Shown here one piece after another: positions 1-12,076 of a DNA stretch of 36,626 bases. How positions within the stretch are numbered: position 1 is the first letter of the stretch; each line of letters opens with the position of its first letter. This DNA comes from Thoreauomyces humboldtii (Eukaryota > Chytridiomycota > Chytridiomycetes > Spizellomycetales > Powellomycetaceae). Below the pieces are notes generated by a model, which saw only the letters and a program-made list of their open reading frames with translations, was not told the origin of the DNA and searched no databases. The position numbers and the translations under genes are program-made. The stretch lies in NCBI GenBank assembly GCA_027596035.1, contig JADGJA010000146.1, positions 1 through 36,626 of the forward strand, read 5' to 3'.

Positions 1-307
1 AGGCGGGGTGTCGCGTCAATGAAACAAGAACAGGGCAATGCTCGCCAGCCAATGCTGAGAATCAGTGTGTGCCCTCCTTCGTACCTATCGTCGGGTCGTA
101 ATCATTTGTGAACTCGTCTTTAAGAAACCGCACCGTGAGACAGGACTTGCCAACACCACCGGAGCCCACCACAACCTAACGACATGGCGCGCAAAAAAAA
201 GGAAGCGGTAAGCTCTCCATGATTACCACTCTATGCATCTGGGCGGCGCCTATCCAATAGCATACCAACTCCTGCATCTCGCCGGGATCCGCCGCGACTT
301 TGGTCAT
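1..307 (-). CDS. Ras-family small GTPase, 5' end only
   Basis: Membrane-signalling GTPase switch, cut by the left edge of the window. Exon 1 (307-266) encodes 14 residues. Intron 265-176 (90 bp) is followed by exon 2 (175-85), which encodes residues 15-44 and the first base of codon 45. The P-loop GSGGVGKS lies at residues 18-25, followed by [11 protein letters not shown] and the switch I entry NDYDPTI. Splitting the codon after YDPTI at a G|GTACGA donor is the usual position in Ras genes, where E-D or E-E would follow. The next exon must lie beyond base 1, because none of the remaining 80 bases encodes a switch I continuation. The N-terminus is longer and less basic than in classical Ras. 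Ras versus Rap/Rsr1 cannot be decided without the G3-G5 motifs and the CaaX end. Confidence 0.85.
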
Positions 308-1251
308 GGCTCTGGTGTAGGGTTTGTAACAAGATGGAGTTGAAAGAACCGACGGAACGAACCAGATGAAAAGCGCTGATCCGGACGTGTTCGCCGAGTG
401 CTAGATCCGCAGAGGGAGATATGAAAAGGGCTTCCTTTCCGCGCTGCGATTTGTGACGAGGGGACAGCGCTTTCTTCTTTCCTCGTGGTTTCCAGTCTAC
501 AGCAAATAAGCAAACGAAACAGCACGAGTTAGCTAGATACTTCGTGACCATATATCGAGAAGTCATCATGCTCCTAGAACGAGCGTTTTTGCCGTCCAAA
601 TCCAGAGTGCCCCCATATACTGATGAGACGTCTCCCGCCTTCCGTTTGACGGTCACTCGAAGCTGTCTGCTCACCAATAGGTCGGAAGGTATCACAGCTA
701 GCCAGCAATACACTACAGCGAAGAGGGGTATCACGAGCGAAGAAAGGATCGGGACGTAGACGGAGGAAAGAGTGAAGCTATAATGTTGCGGAAAGGCAGA
801 GAATCGCCCTGAGTTTCTGGCTGGCTACGACGGACCTCGCATGAGGCACAATCTAAAAATAGCGGTGAGGTATGCCGTAAGTATGCGAGTACCGGCACCG
901 AGCCTAGCGCTCCGGAACAATCTCCAAAGCGTTTTTGGGTTTCACACGCTTTCATGGGTTGACGTACTGTACGTACAGCGCTTCATCGAACTGGCACTGC
1001 GGTTGTAAAAACTTGGTCTTCGACCACCGCTTAGTATGTCAGCACCCATTTTTGTAAATCACACTACTTTTCAGGCTACAAGAGAAAATGAGAAGACCTC
1101 GATGTTATTGCAAACGCCCTCAGCTACTTGTGTCTTTGATACAGCTGAGAAGAAGACGATGGTCATTACGCTTGCGGTTGTTTCGATAGCTCATGGTATA
1201 TAAAAGATGTCAAAATTCCCAGATACAGATGCGTTGGAACGAGATGAAGCC
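308..1251. other. Intergenic stretch without a supported gene
   Basis: About 940 bases lie between the start of the Ras-type gene (minus) and the stop of HRD3 (minus). The open frames here, including a 167-codon one on the minus strand overlapping the GTPase 5' end, show no recognisable motif and have compositions like random frames. The stretch probably holds the GTPase promoter and 5' leader plus the HRD3 3' UTR. I see no RNA gene or repeat. Confidence 0.5.
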
Positions 1252-4200
1252 CTACTGGTGTGGTGCAGATGATTCACTTGGCCCGCTTTCTGCGCTTGCG
1301 AGAGGCTCCACTACAGCAGCCGATACTGAGACCCGTTCGGCTTCGGCAGGAACTTCGACTTCGGTAGCTCGCGCGGCTCGAGATTCAGCAACAAGCGGCG
1401 GTACCGCAACGACTGCAGCAGCAGCTTGTGGCGGAACTGGGGCAGCGGCTTGCGCTGCTTGCGCCGCTGCTCGCTGCTGCTGCTGCTGAATCTGCTGCCT
1501 CCATATAACCAACCCTGCGGCAACAGCGCACAAAAACATGATGGCTATGCCTTCTGCGGAACCCTGCCCATCCTCGTCGATGGCGTGATGTCGTCGCCCT
1601 GACCAGAAGGCGTCGTCGTCATCATCATCATCGTATTGTTGCTGGGCAGGATGATGGGGCGATTGAAGGTGTGGCTGCTGAACTTGGTCGAGCGGGATGT
1701 CTGCTCCGGCTTGACCAGCCGTCGCCGGTGTAGCAGTCGATGGAGTGACTTGCGAAGGGGGAGCCCCTGAGCTGGAAGAGAAGGGGCCACCTGCGAGCAG
1801 ATATTCAGCGAACATTTTGACGCGCAACTTGGCGAGAGCCAGGCGCACGGGAAGATACGCTTCTGGATTCGTCTCAAGACACCGATCATAGAATCGCTTG
1901 GCAAGATGATAATCCTGGATCCAAATAGCATGAGCAAAACGGTTAAGACTTCCGCCAAATTGCTCAGCACTGACCTGATCAACACCAAGGCCGGTCTCAT
2001 GCATCCAGCCAAGATTCCACATGGCAATGCTGCTCCATTCGGTGTCAGCTGCTACAAAGTAGTATATAGCAGCACGAACTGGATCTCCTCTCGGGGCCAG
2101 TGCGGTATGGTCTTTCTCAGCTGTCGTGGAATCCACAGTTTCACTGAAATCACTCCCCGCTTGGGGGGCTGAATTTGGATGTGTTCCCAGCCCATAGAAA
2201 TAGTAATCTCCCATCTTTACTCGGGCGTTCACGTTGCCTTGGTTGGCAGCGCGGTTCCACAGCACAAGAGCAGTTTCGTGTGGTGAAGCGGACCGGTCAG
2301 GAACGAGATTGGAGGTCCGGAACTTGTAAGTCCCTGTATTTTGGCGTATTTTCGATGAGCAAGCTCCAAAGAAATCGGAAAGCGCAGCAGCATACCTTGA
2401 TCTATCATCCATGCAGCGTTTGTTTGCGCGACCTCGTAACCACGTTCCGCTGCGAAAAGGTACCGGACAAATGCTCCTTCCATATCGCCTGCCTTGTAAT
2501 CATCTTGTGCGGCGTGAACTATAGGATCATGCCAGTCGCCGGTTTCGGCAACGCTTTTGTAATACTAAGCGAGCAACATGGTTAGACTGAGAAGACCCCG
2601 TTAGGTGCAAAGAAAGCTTGACTGTCGCCATACCATGACCGCGTAGTTACAGTTCGGGCTGCTAACGCCCACGCCCTGCATATACATGTTGCCCAGGTGA
2701 TAGAGTGCGATGATGTTCCTACTTTTCGAAGCCGCTTTGAACCACTTTAATGCCTGTGGATATTCCTTAGGCCCGGCTTCAAGGCAGAGCTCCCCGAGGC
2801 GGGCTTGAGCATCTGCATTATCCTTCGAAGCAGCGATCTTGAGGAAATCTGTTCCCTTTTTGTAGTCCTGCAGCATTGATCGTACTTCATCATCAGCGTT
2901 TGTGATTGCATAATCTTCCTGAACAGTTGAAGTTACCTTGACGCCTCCAATTCCTTCCATAAGCATGATAGCCAATGCGTTCAAGCATGCCGGATTCTTA
3001 TCAACTGCACCCTTTTCAAACCATTCACGCGCGGTGATGTTGTTCTGCTGGACACCCTCACCACGCCAGTACATCTGGCCGAGAAAATGCATGGCCTGGG
3101 CAGCCGCCGATGCTGTGGCCTTGAGAGATTCCGGGGCATCTTCTGCGTTCACAGCTTCGGCACCCGGATACTGCGAAGCCGCTGCTCGGAAGAAGTCCAT
3201 AGCGCGTCGGAAGTTTTGTTTAACATCAAAAGACCCCGTATAGAAGATATGGCCAAATAGGACCTGGAAGGAGTTGGTCACATCTGGTCGTCATGGAACA
3301 TGGAAAAGCTGTTTTCTCCGGCATACCTGAGATGGTGCGTCACCATCATCGGCCTGAAGACGATGGTACTGAAGCATATCTTCCGTGCTGAGCGCCCCGC
3401 CCTGATTAGCCCTTGGTCCGGTCCGCATGGTCGGATCGCTGGGGCCGCTAGCACCATAACCGTAAATCCCGCCGTCCTGGTCTGGAAGACGTAATCTAGG
3501 GAGTGGCATTGTAAGGCCGCCTGGCGGTCCAGACTTGTAGCGAGCAACCGCTAAGGATTGCAACGGTTAGATATAAAGTTAAGGCAAACAAGTAAATAAG
3601 CTCGCACCTTTCTCGGCGACGTTCTTGTAATAGTACGCAGCCTCATCACAGTTCTGAGGTGTAGCGATGCCCATAATGTGCCAGTAGCCAAGAACCTGCT
3701 CAGCTACAGTGTCGCCAGCAATGGAGGCGAAGCTAAGATACAACAGCGCCTGTTGGAAACGTCAAAATCTACCTGCAAGCACACAATAACACCGGTCGTA
3801 CCTTTGCGTAATCACGCTCGACTCCAACGCCTGTGGCGTACATGAGTCCCACCATACGCTGCCCAGATGGACTGCCAAAATCCTGAGAAAGTATGTGGTA
3901 GTGGTCAAACGCCTTAAGAGCGTTCCTAGGATGTTGGTATTTTCCAAACTACAGGCAAGCGACTGATGAGTGCGACAATTCCGGTTACAGAATCAAGATT
4001 AGTTGACTGACCAGGTACATATTTCCCAGAACCTCGTGCGCTTCCTGAACACCCAGTTCAGACAGCTTCCGTAATATCTTGGCGCCCTTTGAGCGCTTAA
4101 CCGCCACTTTGTCGGTTTTCTCGATGACGGGCATGCCTATTGCAGAATCATCGGGTATGGTACTCCCAGCACCATTCTGATGCGTCTCCAAGCCGCCGAT

Positions 4201-4624
4201 GCCTCTTTGCCGACTGCGATATTCGTCTAGCTGGTTGTAGATCTGCTTTGGCAGAACAGTCCGCGCCACCTTGTCTGTCATAGCCGACAGAAAGTCTCGC
4301 TCGGCTGTGGCGAATCGCACTCGCTTTCGTGGGAGGGTCTCTAGGATATGCACCGTCTCTCGAAACAAGCCGGATTTGTCATCTTCTGCAATCAAGAGCT
4401 TTAGAGTCGCTTGAGTCGTAGTTTCTTCGGACCATCGTACCTGTTGGAAGAGCTTGTTCACTTGAAACTGGATTCGGAGCATCTGACGTTCGTTTCTCTT
4501 TCAGAGGTTGGCTAGCTTTGGCGGTGTCGTGCGGGAGTGGTGGCTGCCCGTCGGCTCCTCGGACAATTGCTATACAGCATAGAAACACACACACTGAAGG
4601 ATTGCCCATCATCAGAAAATCCAT
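1252..4624 (-). CDS. HRD3: HRD3/SEL1L-like ER-associated degradation adaptor
   Basis: Lumenal partner of the Hrd1 ubiquitin ligase that receives misfolded glycoproteins for ER-associated degradation. Eight exons: 4624-4441, 4385-4012, 3948-3802, 3749-3608, 3550-3327, 3263-2634, 2564-2396, 2333-1252. They join without a frame break into 983 aa. A signal peptide (hydrophobic SVCVFLCCIAIV) opens the protein. SEL1-type repeats fill most of the middle, for example MVGLMYATGVGVERDYAK, FLGQMYWRGEGVQQNN, HLGNMYMQGVGV and NRAANQGNVNARVKMGDYYF; the last is a signature of Hrd3/SEL1L. One transmembrane helix lies near residues 885-901 (IMFLCAVAAGLVIW), with a short Q/A-rich cytosolic tail after it, as expected for the family. 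A run of seven Asp precedes the helix and a poly-Gln run follows it. The protein is somewhat longer than yeast Hrd3 because of these low-complexity parts. Confidence 0.93.
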
Positions 4625-5021
4625 CTAATAGGTTTCCGCTGCCCTGAACTCTATGGATGCCTACCGAGCAACAGCCATTTCGACGTTGGACTCCGGGCGG
4701 AGATCATTGCGACCTGTGTCCGTTTGGTGACGCTTCGTGAAAAAGAATGGAACAGCAGAGAGTCGTGATGATGGAATGGAATCCTCTTCCCTCCCTTGTA
4801 TGATGACCTTTCTCGTCCTGGTCGTTGGCTTGGGGTCTCAGGCGGTCGATGGTGGTTTTGTGGGTGATGGAGTGACGAAGGGCGAGTGGTGGATTTCCCA
4901 ACCCTTTCCGGCAGCTCCCTCCCGCTCATTTTCATCACCATCAACACGTCTCTCCCTCAAGCTTCCAATGGTCCACCAGCACAGTTCAATACGATTTTAA
5001 CTTCACGTACAGTTCGATCTA
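4625..5021. promoter_or_regulatory. Probable shared promoter, HRD3 / S/T-P-rich gene
   Basis: These 397 bases separate the divergent starts of HRD3 (minus) and the unknown gene (plus). Open frames inside, up to 98 codons, have no recognisable content and overlap each other on both strands. No strong TATA box was seen. The call rests on position only. Confidence 0.4.
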
Positions 5022-6163
5022 TTGCTTATCATGGAGAACCAATTACCAGAATCGGAATCCGGCAATTCCCCTATCCCTCCGCGAAGGATCACTAAAACTA
5101 CCTACAAGCGACGACCTCAGAACAAGCAGCTTTCGACTGCCGATCTTCCCAGGTCAGCACTGCTTCCTCGCGGATTTCCCACGTCTGGCACACCCTCTCG
5201 ATGCAAAGAAGATGATGACAATCCGCAGGCCAGACATGCTAGCACTGCGGACGAAAACACTACGTCGCCACTTCTCAGGAATGGTACGTCACGTGTGGGC
5301 CAAGCTTCATTTATCGACACCTGCTTGACTAACTGTGACTGGCACGCAGAGACAACAGGCGCAAAGCAACGTGGCTTCGGTACACCCCTTACGAGAAACC
5401 CGTCCTCGCGGTCAACTCCTCTATCCCAACGCGTTACCTCGAACGCCCGTACATCATCGACACCCCATGCGCGACCCCTTGCCCAAACACCGGTGCTGAG
5501 CCAAACTAAAGTGCCGCTGGATCCCATCACCGTCTTTCAGGACTTTCCGGACGATCATTCGCTCACGCCGGTGGAGGAATCGTCCTCAGCGGGATCCCCC
5601 AGCGACATGTCTATATCGACATTGACATCTTCGGTCTTTGAATCTCCGGCCGCCGTTCCGATTGGACAGCAGCGGACCCCGTGCCTCTCTAAAAGCGGTG
5701 CATCCGAACAAGCTATCAGACAGCACATCGAACGATCCCCATGGTCACCGACAACGTCGCCGCCTCGTCGCCTTTCATGTGGCCGTCGCTCCGCGTTGCG
5801 ATCCGAAGAAGACAGTCCGTTCATCAGCAATCTTTTCCAGAACATGCGAGCTACTCCTCGAGAGTACCACGCTCTGGATCTGCCCGTTGTGAACGAGCAT
5901 GCAAGTAACGAGGCTTCCGACTTGTCCGCTGAAGCTCCGATGAGTATGCAGGATCTTGCGGGAGCAGTCGAAGCGGCTCTGATGGTTCTCTTGCAGGGGA
6001 GGAGGACGATGACGACGAGATTGACCGCCTTGCGTGCGTAGGGGTTGGCGAGTTTGCAACGATGGGAATTGTTTCCGGCCAATCCGGCATCGCCGCTCGC
6101 CTGTATCTGCGTAATGTCAAGGCATTGCCTCACACCAGAGAACCCGACGATATCACCTTGTAG
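5022..6163 (+). CDS. Unknown Ser/Thr-Pro-rich protein
   Basis: Not recognised. Three exons, 5022-5283, 5350-5943 and 5997-6163, give 340 aa in one frame. A start nine bases later (5031, MENQLPES) is equally possible. The first intron (66 bp) is a multiple of three without a stop, so it could be read through, but its GTACGT donor, CTTGACTAAC branch region and GCAG acceptor are clear. The protein is disordered and full of S/T-P dipeptides (SPWSPTTSPPRR, TPLTRNPSSRSTPLS), as in substrates of cyclin-dependent or MAP kinases. Two better ordered parts stand out: EDSPFISNLFQNMRATPREY near residues 250-270, and an acidic-to-hydrophobic C-terminus with GVGEFATMGIV and ARLYLRNVKALPHT. It starts divergently from HRD3 and ends 145 bp from the convergent CTR9 stop. 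A cell-cycle regulator would fit the composition, but that is only a guess. Confidence 0.72.
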
Positions 6164-6308
6164 GAGATACCACGGGCGTCGGCGATGGAAAACGGGGTGA
6201 TATTCACCAACCATGCTATTAACGTCACTATATAGTTAGAAGCGAGAGTAGACAAAGTGATGTTCTGCGGCGACTGAGCGTGTAATGCATTCGTAATTCC
6301 TCGAGAAT

Positions 6309-9300
6309 TCAGAGATCTGGGCCGTCCCGGACTTCATCATCACTATCGTCAAAGGCTGGGCGCTGCAGCTTGCCGACGTTTTCTTCTTCTGAGGAAAGCG
6401 CATCTTTCATTTCAACGTCCTCCCCCTGCAACCTGGTTTCGTCATCGGACTTTGGATCCTGAAGTTGATCCTGAGCTCCAGTTTCGCTGTCACTGTCATC
6501 AACGAACTCGGCAGATTGCGACTCCGACTGTAAGCGCCGCTTGCGTCCAGATCGGTCTCCGGCGGCGTCATCGTGTTCCACCTTGGAACTTTTCTTCTTA
6601 ACGGAACCAGCTTTCTTGCGGAGTTTCCTATGCGACCGCCGAACCGGTTTCTCTCAGCTTCAAGAGGAGTTGCCTGGACAAAATCCTCCGACTCTTACCT
6701 CTTTCGCTCTTTCTGCCCTTCCTCCTCAGACTCCGGTGTTCCGTTGCGCTCGCGCTTCTTGCCCTTTTTCCGCGAGCTTTCACCCTCTTTCTCGTCTGGC
6801 ACGACTTCTTGCTGCGTGATTGCTTCGTTAGCCTGAACCTTCGCCTGCGCTTCTGCTCGGAGAGCCTCGCGTTGCGCTTCGAGCTGACGTTGTCGGGCGC
6901 TCTCTTCTTCCTGCAAAATATTTTCGCGATTAGCGTCTTGAATGGGGGACCCGTCACTTCCTCAGCATGCCCACACCTTTTCGAGGCGCTTTTGCTCTTC
7001 CCGGGCTCGCTGTTCATCTCTAATGGCCTCTTTTCGTTCCTCTCTTTGCCTTTCCAACGTGGTTGTTTCGTGGATTTTCTTCTCGGAAAGCTTGCGAACA
7101 TCCTTGCAGTAATCGCGTCGCTGAATGGCGTGCTCTAAACTGTAGTTAGGCCGCGATTCCGGCGTGCGGGCTGCAAGAGCTTCTAGAAGGCTGGGAGATG
7201 TTGGATGGTCAGGGACGGACCAGTCATGTGGAGAAACAATACTACGCATATACCGTTCGGCAGTGTTGATGCCATCCATCGCAATGTGCATCGCTGATAA
7301 ATCACGCTTTTCGATAGGCTGGTCATTCAATACGCCGGCCATCTGCTGCTTGACGAGCGCCAGGTTGAAAATCATTGCGGAGTCACTTGGATTGATTCGT
7401 ACAGCCTGATAGAAGATGGTTCAGATTGTGGGTGAGATTGACCGGCGAAATAAGTAATATCAAGATCGTCGATACCTGTTCTATGCAGTGTAATGATCGT
7501 TTCATCGACAGGTCGTCTTTCCGTTCCCGGGCAAGGATGTAGTAAGCTCGCGATAGCGCCGCCAGCACGTATGGATCGCGACTATAGCCTTTTTTGATTG
7601 CTTTTTCATACTGAAAATGTAGAGCGGTAAGGACCACGAACATCGCTATAAGTCCACGTTAGGTGATTCGCCTACCAAAGGAATGGCAGTTTTCGCATCC
7701 TTCTCGTCCAGCGCCAGGATAACGTGCGCGAGGTTGACCGCTACTGCCGGGTTATTTCCGGTTGCCTGCTCCACCTGTCGTGATTTTAGTCATCAGACGC
7801 TACGGGATCAAACAAACCCACCCGTTTATGTACCTGAGCAAAGACGCTCCTTGCGTCTTGCAAGAAGCCAGACTCCGCTAAAATGATTCCCATTCCCACC
7901 GCGGCAGGCACATTTAAGTTGTCGGCCTTCAAAGTGGCATCATACAAACGATGTGCTCTCAAAATCCAGTCCTCACGCTGTCGACCGCCATAGAGTGAGT
8001 CCCGAGCACCAACGCCCCCCTGGCCCTATCGAGTTTCTGACGAACCTCTTTGGGATCGTGCCGGGCTGCACGTGCCAGCCCTAACTGCACATGTGCCAGA
8101 GCGACGAGGGCAGGAATGCTGTGATTGTCGATGGACTTGAGCACAGCATCGAAAGTGCGCTTTGCGTCGATCTTGCGGTCAGCCATCAAGTAAGCCCGCC
8201 CAAGGTGCAACCGAGCTGGGGCACTCTTAGGATCGGCATCGACGACCATGGTGAACGTGTCGATGGCCTTCAAGAAATCTTCTTGGCCGAGATAGATGAT
8301 TCCGAGACGCAGACGACCTTAATTATGCGGACGCCTTCAATACCTTTCCCAAACAGACGATGAAGGACAAAAATTCACTTACTATCAGCATAAGCTGGGT
8401 GTTGCGCTAGTATTTCCTCGTGGATGCGTACGGCCCGGTTGGTGTGACCGAGCGACTCTTGCACCCTGGCAAGATTGTATTTGATCGTGACCTGGTTCAT
8501 TCTGGCGCGTTTCGCATCGGTCCGGAACTCTTCGGTACTACGCGCGATCGCATTCGTAAGAACCTCTCCGGCAATGTACAGCAGGTTTTCCTTGCACCAG
8601 AGTTCGTCGCTAGTCAGGATAGCATCGAGCATGTCGATCTTGAACGCAGTATCCCCAGCAGCGTCATTCAAAGTTATGTCGGATTCTGCGCCCCCGGTAA
8701 TCGTGTCCGCATAGGCTCGCGCCTCTGGCATCACCTTGGCCGAGGTCGCTGGAGCATAGCCCTCACCGAGAATGTGACAAAATACGCCAATGTTGTTATA
8801 GAGTTCGGCCGGAAGCTTGCCATCTCGTCCAAGCAAAGTGTGGTACGCTTTCACATGCACTGTAAGGGCATGGTTGTCAGCTAACGGGGAAAGTACTTCC
8901 CTACCGATTGACACAAAAGCCTTACACTCTAGCGATCGCTTGAGATTTGAATGCTCTAAGGCTCGAGCCATGTCAAGAAGGGTTTCTGGGTTGCCCATGA
9001 GATCGTCCTGTTGTGTTGACGGGATACCACCGACGGTTTTACCACCATTCTTGAGAGCAGACTCGAACAGGCTAGTCGCGCGCACGCGGTGCGAGGCTGA
9101 TTGCGAGTATAGAGATGCCAAGCGCTGTATTGTATTTACATGATGAGTTCCGCTTCATGGGCAAAGAAGTCGACTTGAGTTGAAATATTACCACAAGGAC
9201 CTCCGTGTTATCTGGTTCTTTTGCTAAAATGGCTTCTAAGCATTGACACGCACTCTCGAATTGCCCTGGGTTTTCATATATTATTGGCGCTGCTTGTAGA

Positions 9301-10875
9301 ACGTACACACAAGAACGGCGATATTCAATACCTTGTTGCGCGTATCCTGATGCAAGTGCGAACTGGACAGGCATTGAGTTAGGGTTCAGTGCTGCAGCCT
9401 CCCCGAGACACTTCGTCGCCTCTTTGAACGAGTTCTATGAGTTGGTTAATGTTGAGCCGAAGCGAGCGCAGGACAAATGCACTGACTTGAGCCCACAATG
9501 CTTTCGCTTTACAAAACATCGCTTCAGCTTGCAGAGATGGGGTAGTCGTATTCTGAAAGGCGCGATCCGCGTACCGCTCGGCCTACGAACCACTTTAACA
9601 TGAGGAGACCGCTCGGCAACAATGTCTTAGATTGAAGAAGTTGGCTTACGCGCGCATAATCCTTTTGTATTAGCTTTCGTTGGGCCATCTGACAGGAGAA
9701 AAGTGGGTGGGCACTGTTCTGTCGGAACACTTTGAGCAAAGCCGTATTCGCCTCCGTAGCAATTGTCTCCGCGATAGCTTCGTCCTTTCCCGTTTTTCGG
9801 CAATGGTTCCAATCCAAAATGGACAGCAACATCAGTGCATCTGCGTTATTTGGATTCTGCCGATATTGATGAGGACATATGTTCAAGCTCGTTCTGTCGC
9901 GGCCCCAACGCACCAGATCCAAAGCGCGTTTGAACGCTCGCCGCGCCTGCGTTGGAGCGTACAGGTGATAGTAGCAGATACCGATGGGCACCCGCACGTC
10001 TGGTTGCATGTCCGGCTTCAGTCTGAGAACTTTTTGATACAGTTCGAGCGCCTTCCTGGGCTGCCCGGTTGCAAATCGCACTGTCGCCTTCGCAGTCCAA
10101 GCATGAGACTTCTGTCACGTGCCACACGGAAACCAGAAGCCCAGGTGCGTTACCTGGCCGAGCAGAGCAGGAATGCAATTCGCGTCGCTCGTAAGCGCAC
10201 CTTCGAACGCGCTCAGAGCCTCGCTGTACTCTTTTCTGAACAGTCTGATGTTGCCTGAGACCCCGATCAGCGTGAGTGCCTGTTATTTCGGACACCGGAA
10301 ACAAGCTGGCCTCACCCGAAGCTACAATAGCAAATGCGTCCATCTTTTCCAACATCAAAGCGTCGTTCAATAGCGTCGTTGCTTCGATGATGCACTCATT
10401 AGCGCTCATTGCGTCGGGTGTCGTGTCGAGATCTTTTCCATTTTTTGCCTCCTCGATGAAATATGACGCCAGAAGATTGAGCAGAAGTAGATGATACGCT
10501 TTCTCCTTCGCATCCGGCGCTGCGAGGAAGTCGGGGCTTTAGCGAGCAACCCGCGCCGTCCAGGAACCTGACACGAGGTTGACGTGTACCTTTCTTGGCT
10601 CTCCGCAACCCTGACCGCGCGGCTTCCATGAACTGCCGCTTCAGCCCCTGCTTCCAGTACTCCAGCTGCATCCATTCATAGCCGGCGCAACATAAGCTTC
10701 CGTCCAGTGACCTCAAACAGAAAGACGGCTTTACCGCAATGTCCAGGTAAACCCGAAGCGCCACGACTTCATCGTTGAGGATACTGAAGACAAAGCTTTC
10801 ATTTTCCTGAAGATCTTTCCGGCTAACTTCGAGCACCTCGCCCGCCTGACCGATAGGGATGTCGATAGTAGCCAT
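6309..10875 (-). CDS. CTR9: Paf1 complex TPR subunit CTR9
   Basis: Scaffold subunit of the Paf1 elongation complex that travels with RNA polymerase II. Seventeen exons: 10875-10735, 10665-10590, 10519-10316, 10254-10154, 10087-9914, 9856-9650, 9582-9487, 9434-9332, 9265-9192, 9124-8383, 8317-8046, 7977-7834, 7774-7676, 7610-7476, 7405-6977, 6910-6699, 6627-6309. The sum is exactly 1175 codons plus stop, very close to animal CTR9. The N-terminus MATIDIPIGQAGEVLEV and the segment YLDIALEYWKQGLKRQFMEA are family hallmarks. TPR repeats run through the first ~800 residues (KALELYQKVLRLKPD, TIKYNLARVQESLGHTNRA, AIDTFTMVVDADPKSAPARL). Then come a charged coiled coil (RQREERKEAIRDEQRAREEQ) and an acidic Ser-rich end (DDSDDEVRDGPDL). 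Introns are 52-71 bp. The least certain junction is 8045-7978, whose donor is GTTCGT. The start is 255 bp from the divergent LENG1-like gene. Confidence 0.95.
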
Positions 10876-11130
10876 GTTAGATCACGAGATGAATGAAGGG
10901 AGGTCAAAAGGTTTTCCGACACGGAGAAAGCCGTGACTCCTTGGAAGGTTGCAGCCACGTCAGTCTTGGTACATCTTCCTTCCTTCCCTTCGCCGATTTT
11001 CACCGACCTTGAGACAACTTTCCCCTCGGTTTCGGTCCAGTACTTCTTGCAATTCTCTCCCGTATTCGTCTCCGCTATCATCTGGAAAAGCACCACCCAC
11101 TGGCATAGCGTAGCAGTAATCTGCCCGATA
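10876..11130. promoter_or_regulatory. Bidirectional promoter, CTR9 / LENG1-like
   Basis: A 255 bp gap between divergent starts of two nuclear RNA-processing or transcription genes. It must hold both 5' leaders and promoters, unless these lie in neighbouring coding sequence. No TATA box is evident on either strand. The call is positional. Confidence 0.45.
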
Positions 11131-12076
11131 ATGGGCAAGCTCAATCTTCTTCAACATAAGAGGTAGGTTTCCTGGGCTCGTTGCGCCGAGGACCTCGTTT
11201 TTGGCTAACTTGGGACCTCCCAGCTGGCATGTCTACAATGAAGTCAACCGAGAGCGGGTCCGCAAAGACGAGGAGGAAGCACGGAGGGAGGAAGCAAAGA
11301 AAGCGATACCAGCCCAGAAGGCCGACGCTGACTCGCGCCTGACGCAATTACGCAAGAACGCACGGCTCCGTAGTGGTGCTCACCAGGTCGGCGAAGGCTC
11401 GACCTCTGTCGTTCCACTTGTCACCCAGACCGCAAGTGCAGCGGAGGCCCCGCATGTGGGGCACATCAACTTGTTCGAAGATGCCGAGCGGGCGTTCATG
11501 CAAAGTCAAACCAAAGGCGGCGGCGGGAAGAACGCGGAAGCCGAGGCTGAGCGGTTGGGCAAGGAGAAGACTGAAGCGGACCAATATACCTGGTACCTCG
11601 GTGAGACCCGAGATGGCAAGAAAGAGACACCGTGGTATGCCACGGTCGAGGCCAAGGCCCCACTACCGCAACCGCAACAATGGAAAGCTGGCAAACCCGT
11701 AGACGAGAAGCGCCGGGCGAAAAAGGAGGAACGACGGAAAGCGAAAGAGGATCCACTCACTGCCGTCATGCGACATACAAGTAAACTGGGATCGGGAGCC
11801 GTCAGCAAGTCTCGCTACCCTGATTCGTCACAAATCACTGTGCGTGCCGGCGCGTCTGGCATCGAAAAGCTGCGGGCGGAGAGGTTAGCTAGGGAGCTGA
11901 CTGAGAAGCAAAAAGCCGAGGAGCTTTTGAATCCGAACGCTGGAAGAATCACCCGACACGACGTAGATACTTCGTTCTTCAATTCACAGTTCAACCCGGG
12001 TTTTTCGCGAGATCGGCCATCTCGAGGGAACTACGGGAGGCACTCGGGCAGGAGCGGATCGAGATCGCAACAGTGA
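11131..12076 (+). CDS. LENG1-like CIR_N-domain protein
   Basis: Likely nuclear, spliceosome-associated protein of the LENG1 / CIR_N family. The short exon 1 (11131-11162) encodes MGKLNLLQHK. Intron 11163-11223 (61 bp) splits a Ser codon, and exon 2 (11224-12076) completes 294 aa. The junction gives KSWHVYNEVNRERVRKDEEE, which is the CIR_N motif (K-SWH-V-N-RVRKDE) expected at the N-terminus. The rest is charged and helical (EEARREEAKKA, EKRRAKKEERRKAKED), contains the family-typical WYLGETRDGKKETPWYA region, and ends Arg/Gly/Ser-rich (NYGRHSGRSGSRSQQ). Without the small first exon the longest ATG frame would begin at 11201 inside the intron with an unrelated MANLGPPS start. Human LENG1 is of similar size (264 aa). 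The protein converges on TMEM231 with 232 bp between stops. Confidence 0.85.

Noticed and set aside
1193..1489. Plus-strand frame rich in Ala, Cys and Thr
   Set aside because: Antisense of the Gln/Ala-rich HRD3 C-terminus; GCTGCTGC repeats keep several frames open.
7971..8045. 32-bp intron ending at 7978 in CTR9
   Set aside because: Too short for this genome (shortest well supported intron is 50 bp); the 68-bp alternative starting at 8045 restores the expected TPR sequence in frame.
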